This document shows positions 1-8,756 of a stretch of DNA of 64,000 bases, one piece after another. The DNA comes from Geobacter sp. UBA2189 (lineage in GTDB: Bacteria > Desulfobacterota > Desulfuromonadia > Geobacterales > Pseudopelobacteraceae). The notes beneath the pieces are model-generated. The model worked only from the letters and a program-made list of their open reading frames with translations. It ran no database searches and was not told where the DNA came from. The stretch lies in contig DCVL01000033.1 of the NCBI GenBank assembly GCA_002328035.1, positions 39,336 through 103,335 of the forward strand. The letters are read 5' to 3'. The stretch's first letter is position 1, and every line of letters starts with the position of its first letter. A program made the translations under genes and the position numbers.

Positions 1-233
1 ATCCGGATCTAAAGGCTAACCAGAACTTTCTTGATCTGCAGAAGCAGCTAGAAGGTACAGAGAACAGGATTAACGTTGCACGTGAACGCTACAACAAGGC
101 TGTTCAGGTTTTTAATACCAGTATTCGAACCTTCCCGAACAGCTTGACCAACTCAATACTCTTGCACCTGAAGCGTAAAGAGCCGTTTAAGGCAGAAGAA
201 GGGGCAAAGGTTGCTCCAAAGGTAAAATTCTAA
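1..233 (+). CDS. lemA: LemA family protein, C-terminal end (partial)
   Basis: The window opens inside this gene; the reading frame starts at base 3 and ends at TAA 231-233, giving the last 76 residues. The visible part contains [30 protein letters not shown] and a closing APKVKF, which match the conserved C-terminal half of LemA proteins (membrane-anchored helical bundles of unclear function). The start and N-terminal membrane segment lie outside the window. A TPM-domain gene follows after 25 bases; lemA-TPM adjacency is common in bacteria, which supports the call and suggests one operon. Confidence 0.9.
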   Translation, partial: PDLKANQNFLDLQKQLEGTENRINVARERYNKAVQVFNTSIRTFPNSLTNSILLHLKRKEPFKAEEGAKVAPKVKF

Positions 234-258
234 CAGATTTTATTCGGGGATACAGAAT

Positions 259-1158
259 ATGCGCTTTTTATACTTAAAGCTTTTAATCACTCTGCTTTTA
301 TCTTTATTAGTTGTGCAGAGCGCTTTTACGCTTGAAGCTCCACCTCTAAAGGGACGTGTAAACGACTACGCCTCCATGCTATCTCCTGCCGCTGCCAGAT
401 CTATTGAAGCCAAACTGGCAGCATTTGAACAGGAGACAAGCAATCAGGTGGTTCTGCTGACCATAAACTCACTTGAGGGGGATACGATTGAAGCTTTTGC
501 AATAAGGGTAGGCGAAGCCTGGAAAATAGGACAGAAAGACAAGGGTAACGGGGTTTTGCTTATTCTTGCCAAAAAAGAACGCAAGATAAGGATTGAGGTA
601 GGTACCGGACTACAGGGTGCCTTGCCTGACATAACTGCCGGACAGATAATCAGAAATGTAATTGCTCCAAGCCTTCGCGCCGGTGATTCCGACAAAGGGA
701 TAAGTTCGGGTATCAGTGCGATTATTGACGCAACCAAGGGTGAGTTCAAGGCTCCGGCAGTTGCCGGCAAAGCTGCAAAGAACAAAAAAAGCAATAAATA
801 CGGAACCTTTATAGCCTTGCTTGTCGTTGGAACCATCATAACAGCGATGGCCGCCTCATCATCACGCACAGCAGGCATTATGGCAGGGGGAGTGAGCCTG
901 CCAGCTGCAGCCGGCATCGGCCTGGGAGCCGTACTATGGAAACTTGGTATTCTGGCAATTCTAGGCGGGGCAGCAGGATTTGTATTATATCTGCTTATGA
1001 AACTCTTTAATGCAAGCGGAAGAGGCGGTGGAGGTTCAGGATGGGGAGGGCCAACCATCTTCTATGGAGGTGGCGGTGGAGGTTCTTCTTCTGGCGGAGA
1101 TAGTTTTAGCGGCGGAGGCGGTGATTTTGACGGAGGGGGATCCTCTGACGACTGGTAG
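259..1158 (+). CDS. TPM domain (YgcG-type) secreted/membrane protein
   Basis: A 299-aa protein with an N-terminal signal sequence (about residues 5-24), then a TPM fold (about 30-165) recognisable from VNDYASMLSP, QVVLLTINSLEGDTIEAFA, GNGVLLILAKKERKIRIEVG and GLQGALPD. Two hydrophobic segments follow (about 185-205 and 225-250) and a glycine/serine-rich tail ending in an acidic DDW. The TPM domain therefore probably lies outside the membrane with a low-complexity tail, as in YgcG/YhcM proteins. Family members have been linked to photosystem repair, phosphatase activity or envelope processes, but no firm function transfers. The start has a GGGGA ribosome site. It lies 25 bases after lemA. Confidence 0.85.
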   Translation: MRFLYLKLLITLLLSLLVVQSAFTLEAPPLKGRVNDYASMLSPAAARSIEAKLAAFEQETSNQVVLLTINSLEGDTIEAFAIRVGEAWKIGQKDKGNGVLLILAKKERKIRIEVGTGLQGALPDITAGQIIRNVIAPSLRAGDSDKGISSGISAIIDATKGEFKAPAVAGKAAKNKKSNKYGTFIALLVVGTIITAMAASSSRTAGIMAGGVSLPAAAGIGLGAVLWKLGILAILGGAAGFVLYLLMKLFNASGRGGGGSGWGGPTIFYGGGGGGSSSGGDSFSGGGGDFDGGGSSDDW

Positions 1159-1242
1159 CCTTAGCTGTTTGCAGTATAACCATTTATTTGGTAGTCTAAC
1201 CTGAATGGTAGCAGACTCTGCTTTTTTATTAGGGGGATCTCT

Positions 1243-2058
1243 TTGCAACCCATCCTGCTGGCGATATTTTTTTTGAGTATGTTCTGCACAACGCTTTCTT
1301 CCGCTGCCTCTTCAAAGCCGGCTGATGGAGAAAGATTGCTGCTGATCCATGCTACCGGAAACCCTCTCAAAAAAGAATCTGCAACCCAATCAGCAGTTTA
1401 CGAAAGCATGATAGAATTCCTCACGGATCGCGGTTATCGGATTGTTGACAAAACATCCGCAGAACAGGCTTCAATCCAGGTATCCGCAACTCACGATATA
1501 GATCCTCTGCTCAACAAGGCTGCTGCCGTCGGCCTCAACTTCCTTGCCGAATACACAATCCATTTCAGAACATCCACAATCGTCAAAGATCCGGACAAAG
1601 GGAACGGTGCCCTGGTACGGGTAAGCGCAAAGATTGTAGATAACACAGGTGCAAGGATCATTACCGCCAAAATAGCCGAAGCCTCATCAACCGGCCACAA
1701 CACCGAAGACGCAATTGAAAAGGCAGCAAGAGCTGCCGGTAGGAAACTAACCCAACTCTTGTCAAAAGGCCTTGAAAACTATATAGCCCAGACAGGGATC
1801 GAGGGCAGAACTGTAACCATGGTTTTTGAAGGTAAAAACGAAACCCTTGCATCTCTAACCAGCCTGTTCGAAAAGAGCCCGACTGTAGCGGCAGTGAGAG
1901 AAATTGAAACCGGCGGCAACAAAGCAACCTTTGAGGTAATCTGCAAGGTTCGTCGGGATCAACTTGAAAGAGATCTCTTTAGGCTTGCTTCCAAACAAGG
2001 GCTTTCTCTGCAAAAGATAAGGTCTGAAGGTAATCGTAGTACATGGAAAATACGATAG
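1243..2058 (+). CDS. secreted protein, short member of a local three-paralog family
   Basis: A 271-aa protein starting at TTG 1243, chosen because AGGGGGA lies 6 bases upstream. A signal peptide (about 1-21, ending SSAASS) suggests export. It has two parts shared with the next two genes: a central domain (about 30-180; VDKTSAEQASIQV, THDIDPLLNKAAAVGLNFLA, AKIVDNTGARIITAK, DAIEKAARAAGRK) and a C-terminal domain (about 185-271) ending in LQKIRSEGNRSTWKIR. Unlike its paralogs it lacks the FlgT/LPP20-like N-terminal domain. The central domain loosely recalls CsgG/FlgT middle domains. Function unknown. The next gene begins 12 bases later, so it is in the same operon. Confidence 0.7.
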   Translation: MQPILLAIFFLSMFCTTLSSAASSKPADGERLLLIHATGNPLKKESATQSAVYESMIEFLTDRGYRIVDKTSAEQASIQVSATHDIDPLLNKAAAVGLNFLAEYTIHFRTSTIVKDPDKGNGALVRVSAKIVDNTGARIITAKIAEASSTGHNTEDAIEKAARAAGRKLTQLLSKGLENYIAQTGIEGRTVTMVFEGKNETLASLTSLFEKSPTVAAVREIETGGNKATFEVICKVRRDQLERDLFRLASKQGLSLQKIRSEGNRSTWKIR

Positions 2059-2070
2059 GAGGAAGTGACT

Positions 2071-3180
2071 ATGAAACGAATTGTTTTATTTCTAATCAGC
2101 CTGATCCTTGCAAGCACAACCGTGGCCTTTGCCGCATCGGTTACAGCATCAGGTGAAGGCCCAAGCAAGGAAGCAGCCCTGGCCACAGCAATGCGTCGCG
2201 CTGTTGAGCAGGGCGTAGGGACTTTCGTCAAATCAAGCACTACAGTAGTTGATTCGGCATTGGTTGATGACAAGATTCTCTCGCACAGCAAGGGATACGT
2301 AACAAGCTACAAGATCTTGAAACAAGACAAGAACAGTGACGGATTTGTAATAACCATCACTGCAACTGTAGACAACAAATTGCTTAAAGGGGATATCGAT
2401 GCCCTTACCATCCTGCGTAAAGGGGATGTAGTTGGCAATCCCAGAATCCTGGTGGCCTTCAGCAACAAATCAAAGGACAGGATATTCAAGGACAAGGAGT
2501 TTACGGAAGAGATCTACAACGGCATAGTTGAGTCCCTTACCGACAAACAGTTCCGCGTTGTTGACAAGGCCGCAGCAGAACGTTTTTCAATGCAGCAGGC
2601 TGAAACACATGAAATCGATGTTGATCTCAACAAGGCAGCTGCTTACGGCTTAAAGTTTCATGCGGAATACACCCTGTTCTACAGCGTAAGCGGTGTTGTT
2701 CGTGACGGTGTTATCGGAAAGAGCGTTCTTCTTAACGTAAAAACACAGCTTATTGACAATACACGCTCACAGATTATCACCAGCAAAAAAGTGGAACAGG
2801 CAGGCATGGGTCAGACCGTAGAGCAGGCTCTTGAAAAGGCTGCCCGCGAAGGCGGGAAAAAGATCGTCAATCCTATGATTGATATACTCCAGAAAAACTG
2901 GATGGATATGCAGCAGAATGGCGCAATGTATACCATCGTGATTGATGGTGTTGATGACCCTGAAGAGATCGCCAGATTCACTGAGATGTTTGAAAAGTTC
3001 CCGCTCGCAACAGGCGCCAAGGAAGTTGAATCCGGAGGAGGCAAGACCACCTTTGAGGCTACTTACAAAGGCAAACGCGATCAACTTGACAGGGATGTAA
3101 TCAGAACCGCCAAGGAACTTGGCTGGGCCATGAAGAAAATCCGCGCCGAAGGGGCTCGTAGCACCTGGAAAAAGCAATAG
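2071..3180 (+). CDS. secreted FlgT-like three-domain protein (paralog 2)
   Basis: A 369-aa protein; ATG 2071 is preferred over GTG 2065 because AGGAGG sits 8 bases before the ATG. After a signal peptide (1-20) comes a domain (about 22-112) with ASGEGPSKEAALATAMRRAV, EQGVGTF and SKGYVTSYKIL, like the N-terminal domain of FlgT/LPP20-type envelope proteins. A middle domain follows (NPRILVAFSNK, THEIDVDLNKAAAYGLKFHA, QLIDNTRSQIITSKKVE), then a C-terminal domain ending AMKKIRAEGARSTWKKQ. The last two domains match the genes on either side. No flagellar genes are nearby, so a flagellar role is not supported; an envelope or outer-membrane assembly role is inferred. Confidence 0.7.
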   Translation: MKRIVLFLISLILASTTVAFAASVTASGEGPSKEAALATAMRRAVEQGVGTFVKSSTTVVDSALVDDKILSHSKGYVTSYKILKQDKNSDGFVITITATVDNKLLKGDIDALTILRKGDVVGNPRILVAFSNKSKDRIFKDKEFTEEIYNGIVESLTDKQFRVVDKAAAERFSMQQAETHEIDVDLNKAAAYGLKFHAEYTLFYSVSGVVRDGVIGKSVLLNVKTQLIDNTRSQIITSKKVEQAGMGQTVEQALEKAAREGGKKIVNPMIDILQKNWMDMQQNGAMYTIVIDGVDDPEEIARFTEMFEKFPLATGAKEVESGGGKTTFEATYKGKRDQLDRDVIRTAKELGWAMKKIRAEGARSTWKKQ

Positions 3181-3189
3181 GAGGAATGT

Positions 3190-4320
3190 ATGACCAAAAT
3201 TCTCTCTTTCACATTGATGTTTCTTTTTTCTTTTGCCGGACTATCAATGGCGGAACAGTTTTCAGCAACTGGCCGTGGCAGCTCTGAACAGGCTGCAATT
3301 ATGAGCGGTCTTAACAATGCCGTTAATCTGGCTGTAAAACAGATCCTTGATGATGAAACCATTTCAAAAAACAGCCAGAAGATCAATTCTGCCCTTAAGG
3401 GTAAGACCAAAAAACTGGCTCGCCTGATTCAAAAGAGCGATCCTGAATTTACCGGCGCCGGTTATGAGCTGCAGGTAACTGCAGAGGTCAACCTTAAAAC
3501 CCTTGAAAACGAGATTGACGCACTTGGACTTATGCAGGACACCATGGGCAATCCACGCATCATGGTACTCTATAATCCAAACCTGCCGCAGGGGGCTACC
3601 CTCGGCAATACCAGGGCCGACCTGGAGGCATTTTTCGACAACTCTTACGGTGCAATCGTTGACACCCTTGCAGAAAAGGGATTTGACGTAATAGACAAAA
3701 GTTCAGCTCAGAAGTTCTCCATCCAGGTAGCAGAAACCCATGAGATGGATATTGACACCAACAAGGCCGCATTGTACGGCCTCAAGTACAACGCCGATCT
3801 GGTGCTTTACTATCAGACCGTTGGCATCGGACGTTATGGCTACTGGAACTATACCGGAGGCGCGGCGAAGATATTCCTTAGAGCCCAGCTGATTAATCCC
3901 ACTACATCAAGGGTCGTTGCAAGCAAGGATGTAGAGTCTGCCTCTTACGCAGGCACCATACAGGAAGCCCTCTACCGCGCGGCAAAAGATGTAGGCCACA
4001 AGATTTCAGCGGTAATGATCGAATCGATAAAGAAGAGCTGGAAACGTGAAAAGGCCGGAGCAGGCACCTTTATAGTGGTTCTGGACGGCATCTCAGAGCT
4101 GGATGATATAATCAGCTTCAAGAACAGTCTTAAGACCATTCCTGGAATGGAAAACATCCGTGAGCGTGAATCAGGCGGAGGCAAGACAACCATTGAAATA
4201 AAATCAGGCAGTACAGCCGATGCCGTCAAGAGCGCTGTAAACAATGTTGCAAAGCAACTTGGCTGGTCCCTTAAACTGGTTCGCTCAGAAGGTTCTCGCA
4301 GCACCTGGAAACGTCAATAA
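3190..4320 (+). CDS. secreted FlgT-like three-domain protein (paralog 3)
   Basis: A 376-aa protein that starts 9 bases after the previous stop, with AGGAGG overlapping that stop. It has a signal peptide (1-21, ending LSMA), a FlgT/LPP20-like domain (SATGRGSSEQAAIMSGLNNA), a middle domain (NPRIMVLYNPN, AALYGLKYNADLVLYYQ, LINPTTSRVVASKDVESASY) and the family C-terminal domain (RESGGGKTTIEIK; LVRSEGSRSTWKRQ). It carries an insertion rich in Tyr, Trp and Gly (about residues 213-225) absent from its neighbours. Function unknown; three adjacent copies of one architecture suggest tandem duplication and possibly a multi-subunit envelope complex. Confidence 0.7.
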   Translation: MTKILSFTLMFLFSFAGLSMAEQFSATGRGSSEQAAIMSGLNNAVNLAVKQILDDETISKNSQKINSALKGKTKKLARLIQKSDPEFTGAGYELQVTAEVNLKTLENEIDALGLMQDTMGNPRIMVLYNPNLPQGATLGNTRADLEAFFDNSYGAIVDTLAEKGFDVIDKSSAQKFSIQVAETHEMDIDTNKAALYGLKYNADLVLYYQTVGIGRYGYWNYTGGAAKIFLRAQLINPTTSRVVASKDVESASYAGTIQEALYRAAKDVGHKISAVMIESIKKSWKREKAGAGTFIVVLDGISELDDIISFKNSLKTIPGMENIRERESGGGKTTIEIKSGSTADAVKSAVNNVAKQLGWSLKLVRSEGSRSTWKRQ

Positions 4321-4345
4321 CAACCTGTTTTAAAAGGAGAGATTA

Positions 4346-5470
4346 ATGAAACGGTTACTCTTGATTCTTATCACACTGGGTCTGGTGATGCTGCCTCTGC
4401 TGGCTGCCGCCGAAGTCCGCACCTATACCGAAATAGTCACCGTAAATGTGGATGACGATGAATACACCGCCCGCAAGAAGGCAGAGCAGCGTGGCCGCGA
4501 GCAGGCTCTTGAACACTACCTGCGCGATGTTTACCCTGACAGGGCAGCAACACTGAACCTTACAGGAGACGAAAAGTATATCCAGGATCTCGAAATACTT
4601 GAGAGCAGCGTAAGCGGTATGTTCAGCAAAGAGTTGAAGGCCAAGATAAAGATCACCATAAATGAAGAAGCTGTGCGGGCATATCTCAAGCGTCAGGGGG
4701 CTGTAACTGGCAAAAATGAAGAGCGCAGAATTATAGTAATGATAATACCTGGCAAGATGGATACAGGTGATGCGCCGATGATACTGGACAACGTAAGGGC
4801 TGAGGTAAGAAAGAGCCTTACAGCAGCAGAATACACGGTTATTGACTCTGATGACGAAGCGGTGCATTCGACGCTTACCGAAGAAGCTGATTACAACAAG
4901 ATGGTGAAACATATCAACAAGATTGCAGATGATCTGGCCGATAAAGGTGAGTGGCTGGTTCTTGGCAAGGTTGATGTAAGTGTGGCACCAAGCGGAAGCG
5001 CATATATTTACCGTGCAATGATGACAGGAAAAACCGTTAGTCTCGCAAGTCGTGATCTGATGTGGGAAGGAAACCCGGACGGCGTTGCAAGGGCTTCAAA
5101 GGATGAGGCAAAGGCAGCGATACGTCTGGCGGCAATTGCCGGAGGCAAGGCATTTGCAAAAGAGGTTGTTAATGCCCTTAACACCAAGACACTTACCCAG
5201 GAACGCCGAGGCGCCCGTTTTGAGGTTGTAATGCCTACAGCCGGCAACTACCGTCTTGAGCGCAAGCTTCTAAAACTGCTGGGTGAAGATATTAAGGGAC
5301 TCAAGAATGTCAGCCAGAAGAACCGTGGCAAGGGAAATATGGTTGTTGACCTCTATTATGCAGGGAAGGTCAGCGATCTGGTTGACTTACTGATGGATAA
5401 TTTTGAGAAGGATGCACAACTGAAACGGTGGAACCCTGAAATACAAGGCAATAAAGTGGTGTTTAAGTGA
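4346..5470 (+). CDS. secreted protein, divergent fourth relative of the FlgT-like set
   Basis: A 374-aa protein with AAAAGGAGA 7 bases before ATG. The signal peptide (1-22) ends in AAAE. The layout resembles the three preceding genes: an N-terminal segment of alternating strands and helices with many Arg/Glu (EYTARKKAEQRGREQALEHY), a middle part (IIVMIIPGKMDTG, AEYTVIDSDDEAVH, KGEWLVLGKVDVSV, AAIRLAAIAGGKAFAKEV) and a C-terminal domain (RFEVVMPTAGNYRLERKLLK). It lacks the RSEGxRSTWK ending. Function unknown; relation to the paralogs rests on domain order and weak pattern similarity, so an independent origin is possible. Confidence 0.65.
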   Translation: MKRLLLILITLGLVMLPLLAAAEVRTYTEIVTVNVDDDEYTARKKAEQRGREQALEHYLRDVYPDRAATLNLTGDEKYIQDLEILESSVSGMFSKELKAKIKITINEEAVRAYLKRQGAVTGKNEERRIIVMIIPGKMDTGDAPMILDNVRAEVRKSLTAAEYTVIDSDDEAVHSTLTEEADYNKMVKHINKIADDLADKGEWLVLGKVDVSVAPSGSAYIYRAMMTGKTVSLASRDLMWEGNPDGVARASKDEAKAAIRLAAIAGGKAFAKEVVNALNTKTLTQERRGARFEVVMPTAGNYRLERKLLKLLGEDIKGLKNVSQKNRGKGNMVVDLYYAGKVSDLVDLLMDNFEKDAQLKRWNPEIQGNKVVFK

Positions 5471-5505
5471 TGACTTGCTTAACTCTGCAATGGAGGGATT
5501 GATAC

Positions 5506-6780
5506 ATGTTATTTCAGAAGTGCGTTAAATATTTTAAACATCTTATTCCAGCCTGTCTGCTGGCATTGGCAGCAGGAACCATGTCAGGTTGTGCAACAGG
5601 GATGTCTTCTCTTGAGTGCGGTGTTGAATTAATGAACCCTACCGTAATGGCATCCCTGGATTCCTTTGAGTCTGCCGCCATATCGATCAAGCTCTCCAAC
5701 AGGGTTCTACTCCGTTCCCCCATATCCGAACAGGACACCTGGCCCAACGACCTGTACGGTGTCCCTTCAGGCACCGCACTTTTCAAGATGGGATTATCCC
5801 TTTTTGCATCCTCTCAGGGTATTACTCTGGCAACAGAGATCGATCCTTCAACAGGATGGCCCCGCCCTACAAGCGCACTTTATATATTTCTTAAGGAGAG
5901 GGAGCAGCTGCTCAACCGTCATGTAAGCAGGGATGATTTTCTATTCTTCAAATCTCAGCCCCCCGATATATATTTTCGTGAGCTCGGCTACCGCAAAAAA
6001 CCGGAAACCGTCAATGAGTATGTTTATCGAAATCCTCTTATGGCCTACGGTGTGGTCACAAACAACAAACAGGAGATGCTGAAGCTTCAGGAAGATATTG
6101 ATCTGACCGCAAAGGGCTATGCCAGATGCGATGCCTTCCTCCGAAACGCAAAGGGAAATGAGGCCGAATCGGTAAAACAGGCCGCCTGCCAGGATCCGGC
6201 TCTGAAAGATGAGGCGATAACTGCGGCGCTTAAAGAGAAGACCGAGGATATGGCTCTGATGGAGAAAAACTACGGCAGGCTGGCTAACAAGGTTTATTCC
6301 GCATCTGTAGCCGGAGCAGATTTTACCATGGCTGCCACAGTAAAGATAGGCTGTGCAGTAGTAAACGTTGCACGCGCAATCCCTAATATTGACAAGGAGT
6401 TTCAAAAGGTGCGCGGTTTCTACAATGCAGCAATGCTGTTTCCACGGATCAAGATGGTACTGAATTCACTTGGTATTTACAAAAACAACCTTGGTCTGCA
6501 ATACACCGTCTACAAAACCATGTATCAGCAGATAAAGGGTAAATATCAGATTAAGGAACAAGACCCCAATCAGGAAAAACAGGTAAAAGAGGCGGTCAGA
6601 CGGATAGAACTGGCAGAGACTATTATTAGAGAACTTGAGCCAAAGCTTTCGCTGGCATTTGCTGGAGAGCATGTTGAATTCAGTAAGCAGGAAGCAATAA
6701 AGATTGAAAAGGTTGCAGCAATGTTCACTGCCAGTGGAGAGGACACCCTTCTGGCATCCTTTGATAATCTCCAACAGTAG
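5506..6780 (+). CDS. putative lipoprotein of unknown function
   Basis: A 424-aa protein with a signal sequence whose hydrophobic core (LIPACLLALAAGTM) ends in SGC, a plausible though imperfect lipobox (Cys about residue 29). GGAGGG lies 9 bases before ATG. The mature part is mainly helical: a region with two further cysteines (YARCDAFLRNAKG, KQAACQDPALKD), an Ala-rich hydrophobic helix about residues 265-290, and a charged C-terminal coiled-coil-like stretch (QEKQVKEAVRRIELAETIIR). I recognise no family. It sits between the FlgT-like set and another lipoprotein in the same operon. Confidence 0.65.
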   Translation: MLFQKCVKYFKHLIPACLLALAAGTMSGCATGMSSLECGVELMNPTVMASLDSFESAAISIKLSNRVLLRSPISEQDTWPNDLYGVPSGTALFKMGLSLFASSQGITLATEIDPSTGWPRPTSALYIFLKEREQLLNRHVSRDDFLFFKSQPPDIYFRELGYRKKPETVNEYVYRNPLMAYGVVTNNKQEMLKLQEDIDLTAKGYARCDAFLRNAKGNEAESVKQAACQDPALKDEAITAALKEKTEDMALMEKNYGRLANKVYSASVAGADFTMAATVKIGCAVVNVARAIPNIDKEFQKVRGFYNAAMLFPRIKMVLNSLGIYKNNLGLQYTVYKTMYQQIKGKYQIKEQDPNQEKQVKEAVRRIELAETIIRELEPKLSLAFAGEHVEFSKQEAIKIEKVAAMFTASGEDTLLASFDNLQQ

Positions 6781-6806
6781 AATATAAAGCCCAAGGAGTA
6801 CAGATT

Positions 6807-7643
6807 ATGAATCGCCATCTCCGTTATGCCGGTTTTTGCCTCGTTACACTAATCTCGTTTGGCTGTGCAACAGCGCCTGAGACGGTTTATGTTACAGAGG
6901 CTCAACAGGTGACCACCCAGGCTCTGGAGCCTGTAAACCTCGATTCCATTGCACTCAGGCAGGATCTTAAATCAAGGTTTTCCCGTCAACTCTCTCCAGA
7001 TATGACAGATGAGCTTATGAATGATATTCAGGCTCAGCTGGCAAATACCAAACGTTTCACAAAGGTTCTGATGAACGCCTCCGACCAGGAGACCTACATA
7101 ATTGAACCCCGCATTGAAAATCTGAACTCTTTTGAATCTCCGTTAAACATGGATCCGACCCGCAAGCAGGTAACCTTCAAGGCTCGTGTAAGGCTGGATG
7201 TGAAGTTTATGAACACCAAAGGTCAGATAGAGCTGGTAAAATCCTATAGCGATGACCGTAAGCTGGATACAAAGATACCAAGAAAAGAAAATATGGCCTT
7301 CGAGAAGAAGCAGGAGTTCTTCAAACGTGCTGTAACGGTGGGCTTCAGGGCTGCGGCAGATCGGCTGGGAACCGGATTTAATCCGAGTTATGAGATGGGA
7401 AGCATAAGCAGGATAAACGGCAGGATCGCATATATTCAGATCAACACGTCAAAGATTCGCAAGGTGCCAAAGAAACAACAGGCCATAGAGGTGGTTGATG
7501 ATGACAACAGGGTGCTTGCCAGCCTTGGCGAACTTCAGATTGAAGATGGATCTGTTTCAGGCCGCTACTTTGAAAAGGGTGGCTCTTCTCTAAAGGAAGG
7601 GATGAAAGTAAGGGCAAGAGTCAATGCCATGCTGCTTGATTAA
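6807..7643 (+). CDS. putative lipoprotein of unknown function
   Basis: A 278-aa protein with AAGGAG 9 bases before ATG. The N-terminus (residues 1-21) ends in LISFGC followed by ATAPE, a likely lipoprotein signal. The mature protein has DLKSRFSRQLSPDMTDELMN, a strand-rich middle (TYIIEPRIENLNSF, VTFKARVRLDVKFMNTKGQ) and a C-terminal domain with GRIAYIQINTSKIRKVPKKQ, VVDDDNRVLASLGELQ and a final GMKVRARV. The C-terminal part resembles domains in CsgG/LpoB-type lipoproteins only in general character. Last gene of the lemA-to-lipoprotein run; the next gene starts 25 bases on. Confidence 0.65.
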   Translation: MNRHLRYAGFCLVTLISFGCATAPETVYVTEAQQVTTQALEPVNLDSIALRQDLKSRFSRQLSPDMTDELMNDIQAQLANTKRFTKVLMNASDQETYIIEPRIENLNSFESPLNMDPTRKQVTFKARVRLDVKFMNTKGQIELVKSYSDDRKLDTKIPRKENMAFEKKQEFFKRAVTVGFRAAADRLGTGFNPSYEMGSISRINGRIAYIQINTSKIRKVPKKQQAIEVVDDDNRVLASLGELQIEDGSVSGRYFEKGGSSLKEGMKVRARVNAMLLD

Positions 7644-7668
7644 TGCAAAGCCCTAATCAGGATTTACG

Positions 7669-8007
7669 ATGATAAATTTTTTGATCAACTGGCTGATTTC
7701 TGCTGTTGCTATTATGATTGCATCATACCTGCTTCCAGGTATCAGGATTTCAGGATTTGTTGCTGCACTTATTGCCGCAGTAGTTTTTGGATTTATTAAT
7801 GCGTTTATCAAACCGGTATTATCACTTTTGACTCTGCCGCTTACTATTGTGACACTGGGGCTGTTCAGCCTGATAATAAACGCTCTTCTTGTAATGCTTG
7901 TAAGCAAACTGGTAAGCGGCTTTCAGGTGGCTGGCTTCTGGTGGGCGCTGGCGTTCAGTCTTATGCTGGCGCTGGTAAATTTTGGCCTCGGCATATTCAG
8001 GCCATGA
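7669..8007 (+). CDS. YvlD/phage-holin-4-2 family membrane protein
   Basis: A 112-aa protein made of four hydrophobic helices (about 5-22, 30-48, 55-75, 88-108). The spacing, and [20 protein letters not shown] followed by [17 protein letters not shown], match the YvlD / 'phage holin family 4-2' proteins (PF04020-type), small inner-membrane proteins common on bacterial chromosomes. Despite the family name nothing indicates a prophage. The stop TGA (8005-8007) overlaps the next ATG (8004), implying translational coupling. Confidence 0.8.
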   Translation: MINFLINWLISAVAIMIASYLLPGIRISGFVAALIAAVVFGFINAFIKPVLSLLTLPLTIVTLGLFSLIINALLVMLVSKLVSGFQVAGFWWALAFSLMLALVNFGLGIFRP

Positions 8008-8330
8008 ATACGGAGATAAACGAAGCAGATATCAGGGTGGAATTTTACCGCGCTTCAGGTCCAGGGGGACAGCACCGAAACACAACGGATTCTGCTGTAA
8101 GGCTCAGGCATCTGCCCACAGGGATTGTCGTGCATGCATCAGAGAGCCGTTCTCAGCTAAAAAACCGTGAACTGGCCATGCAAAGATTAATACTGGCGCT
8201 TGAAAAACGTAATCGTATTGTTAAAAAGAGATTGCCCACCAAGATCCCAAACGGACAAAAACTACAGAGGGTTGCTAAGAAAAGAATGGCGGCACTGCGC
8301 CGAAAGATGCGCAGGCCGAACGAAGACTAA
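8004..8330 (+). CDS. RF-1 domain (GGQ) peptide-release-factor-like protein
   Basis: A 108-aa basic protein. The start ATG 8004 overlaps the upstream stop (ATGA); a longer in-frame start at 7941 would run deep into the membrane-protein gene. It contains the peptidyl-tRNA hydrolysis motif GGQ in [20 protein letters not shown], then [19 protein letters not shown], and a Lys/Arg-rich tail ([15 protein letters not shown]). This is the class I release-factor catalytic domain without codon-recognition domains, as in ArfB/YaeJ or the C12orf65-like group. A role in rescuing stalled ribosomes is likely from the family but not shown. Confidence 0.85.
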   Translation: MNTEINEADIRVEFYRASGPGGQHRNTTDSAVRLRHLPTGIVVHASESRSQLKNRELAMQRLILALEKRNRIVKKRLPTKIPNGQKLQRVAKKRMAALRRKMRRPNED

Positions 8331-8486
8331 ACCAGGAAATACGGTTTAAACTTTCGCAAAGCAGATACGGGAAGCGTCCCTAGTTTTCCCCCGTACAGAT
8401 GGCTGGTTTGGCTTGTTGCAATATGGGTTAATGGGTATTGCCCCGAGATGGTGCCTGTGATAAAATGAATTCAGGAGGAGCGATAC

Positions 8487-8756
8487 ATGTTACTACAAAC
8501 AGATGCCAGGCGACGCATTACACTTCCCCCCATAGTTGGCATTAAACCTGGGGATGCCATTGATCTTGAAGTTCTCGATGATGGCAGAATTATGCTGATT
8601 CCTGTAGAGCCAATACCCAAACACCAATTGTGGGCCTGGACGGCTGAGGCAAAGCAGTCTGTAAGCAGCTCTCTGGCAGATTTGCGGCCTTCTGTTGAAG
8701 TGACAACCGCTAAACAGGCTGAAGCAATTGCCAAAAGGTGGGTCGATGAAAATTGA
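8487..8756 (+). CDS. AbrB/MazE-like (SpoVT fold) antitoxin
   Basis: An 89-aa protein with AGGAGGA 8 bases before ATG. Residues 1-45 form the swapped-hairpin AbrB/SpoVT DNA-binding fold: DARRRITLPPIVGIKPGDAI followed by LEVLDDGRIMLIPVE. The C-terminal half (KHQLWAWTAEAKQSVSSSLA, TTAKQAEAIAKRWVDEN) would bind the toxin. It overlaps the next gene by 11 bases, the normal layout of a type II toxin-antitoxin operon with the antitoxin first and probably autoregulatory. No clear palindrome was found in the 150 bases upstream. Confidence 0.8.
   Translation: MLLQTDARRRITLPPIVGIKPGDAIDLEVLDDGRIMLIPVEPIPKHQLWAWTAEAKQSVSSSLADLRPSVEVTTAKQAEAIAKRWVDEN

Noticed and set aside
444..1058. A 204-aa minus-strand frame opposite the TPM gene.
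   Set aside because: Proline-rich composition comes from the reverse of the Gly-rich tail; the TPM gene on the plus strand is well supported.
8331..8486. Possible c-di-GMP riboswitch (GEMM) near CGCAAAGCAG.
   Set aside because: Only a fragment resembles the conserved core; the second conserved loop and pairing are missing.
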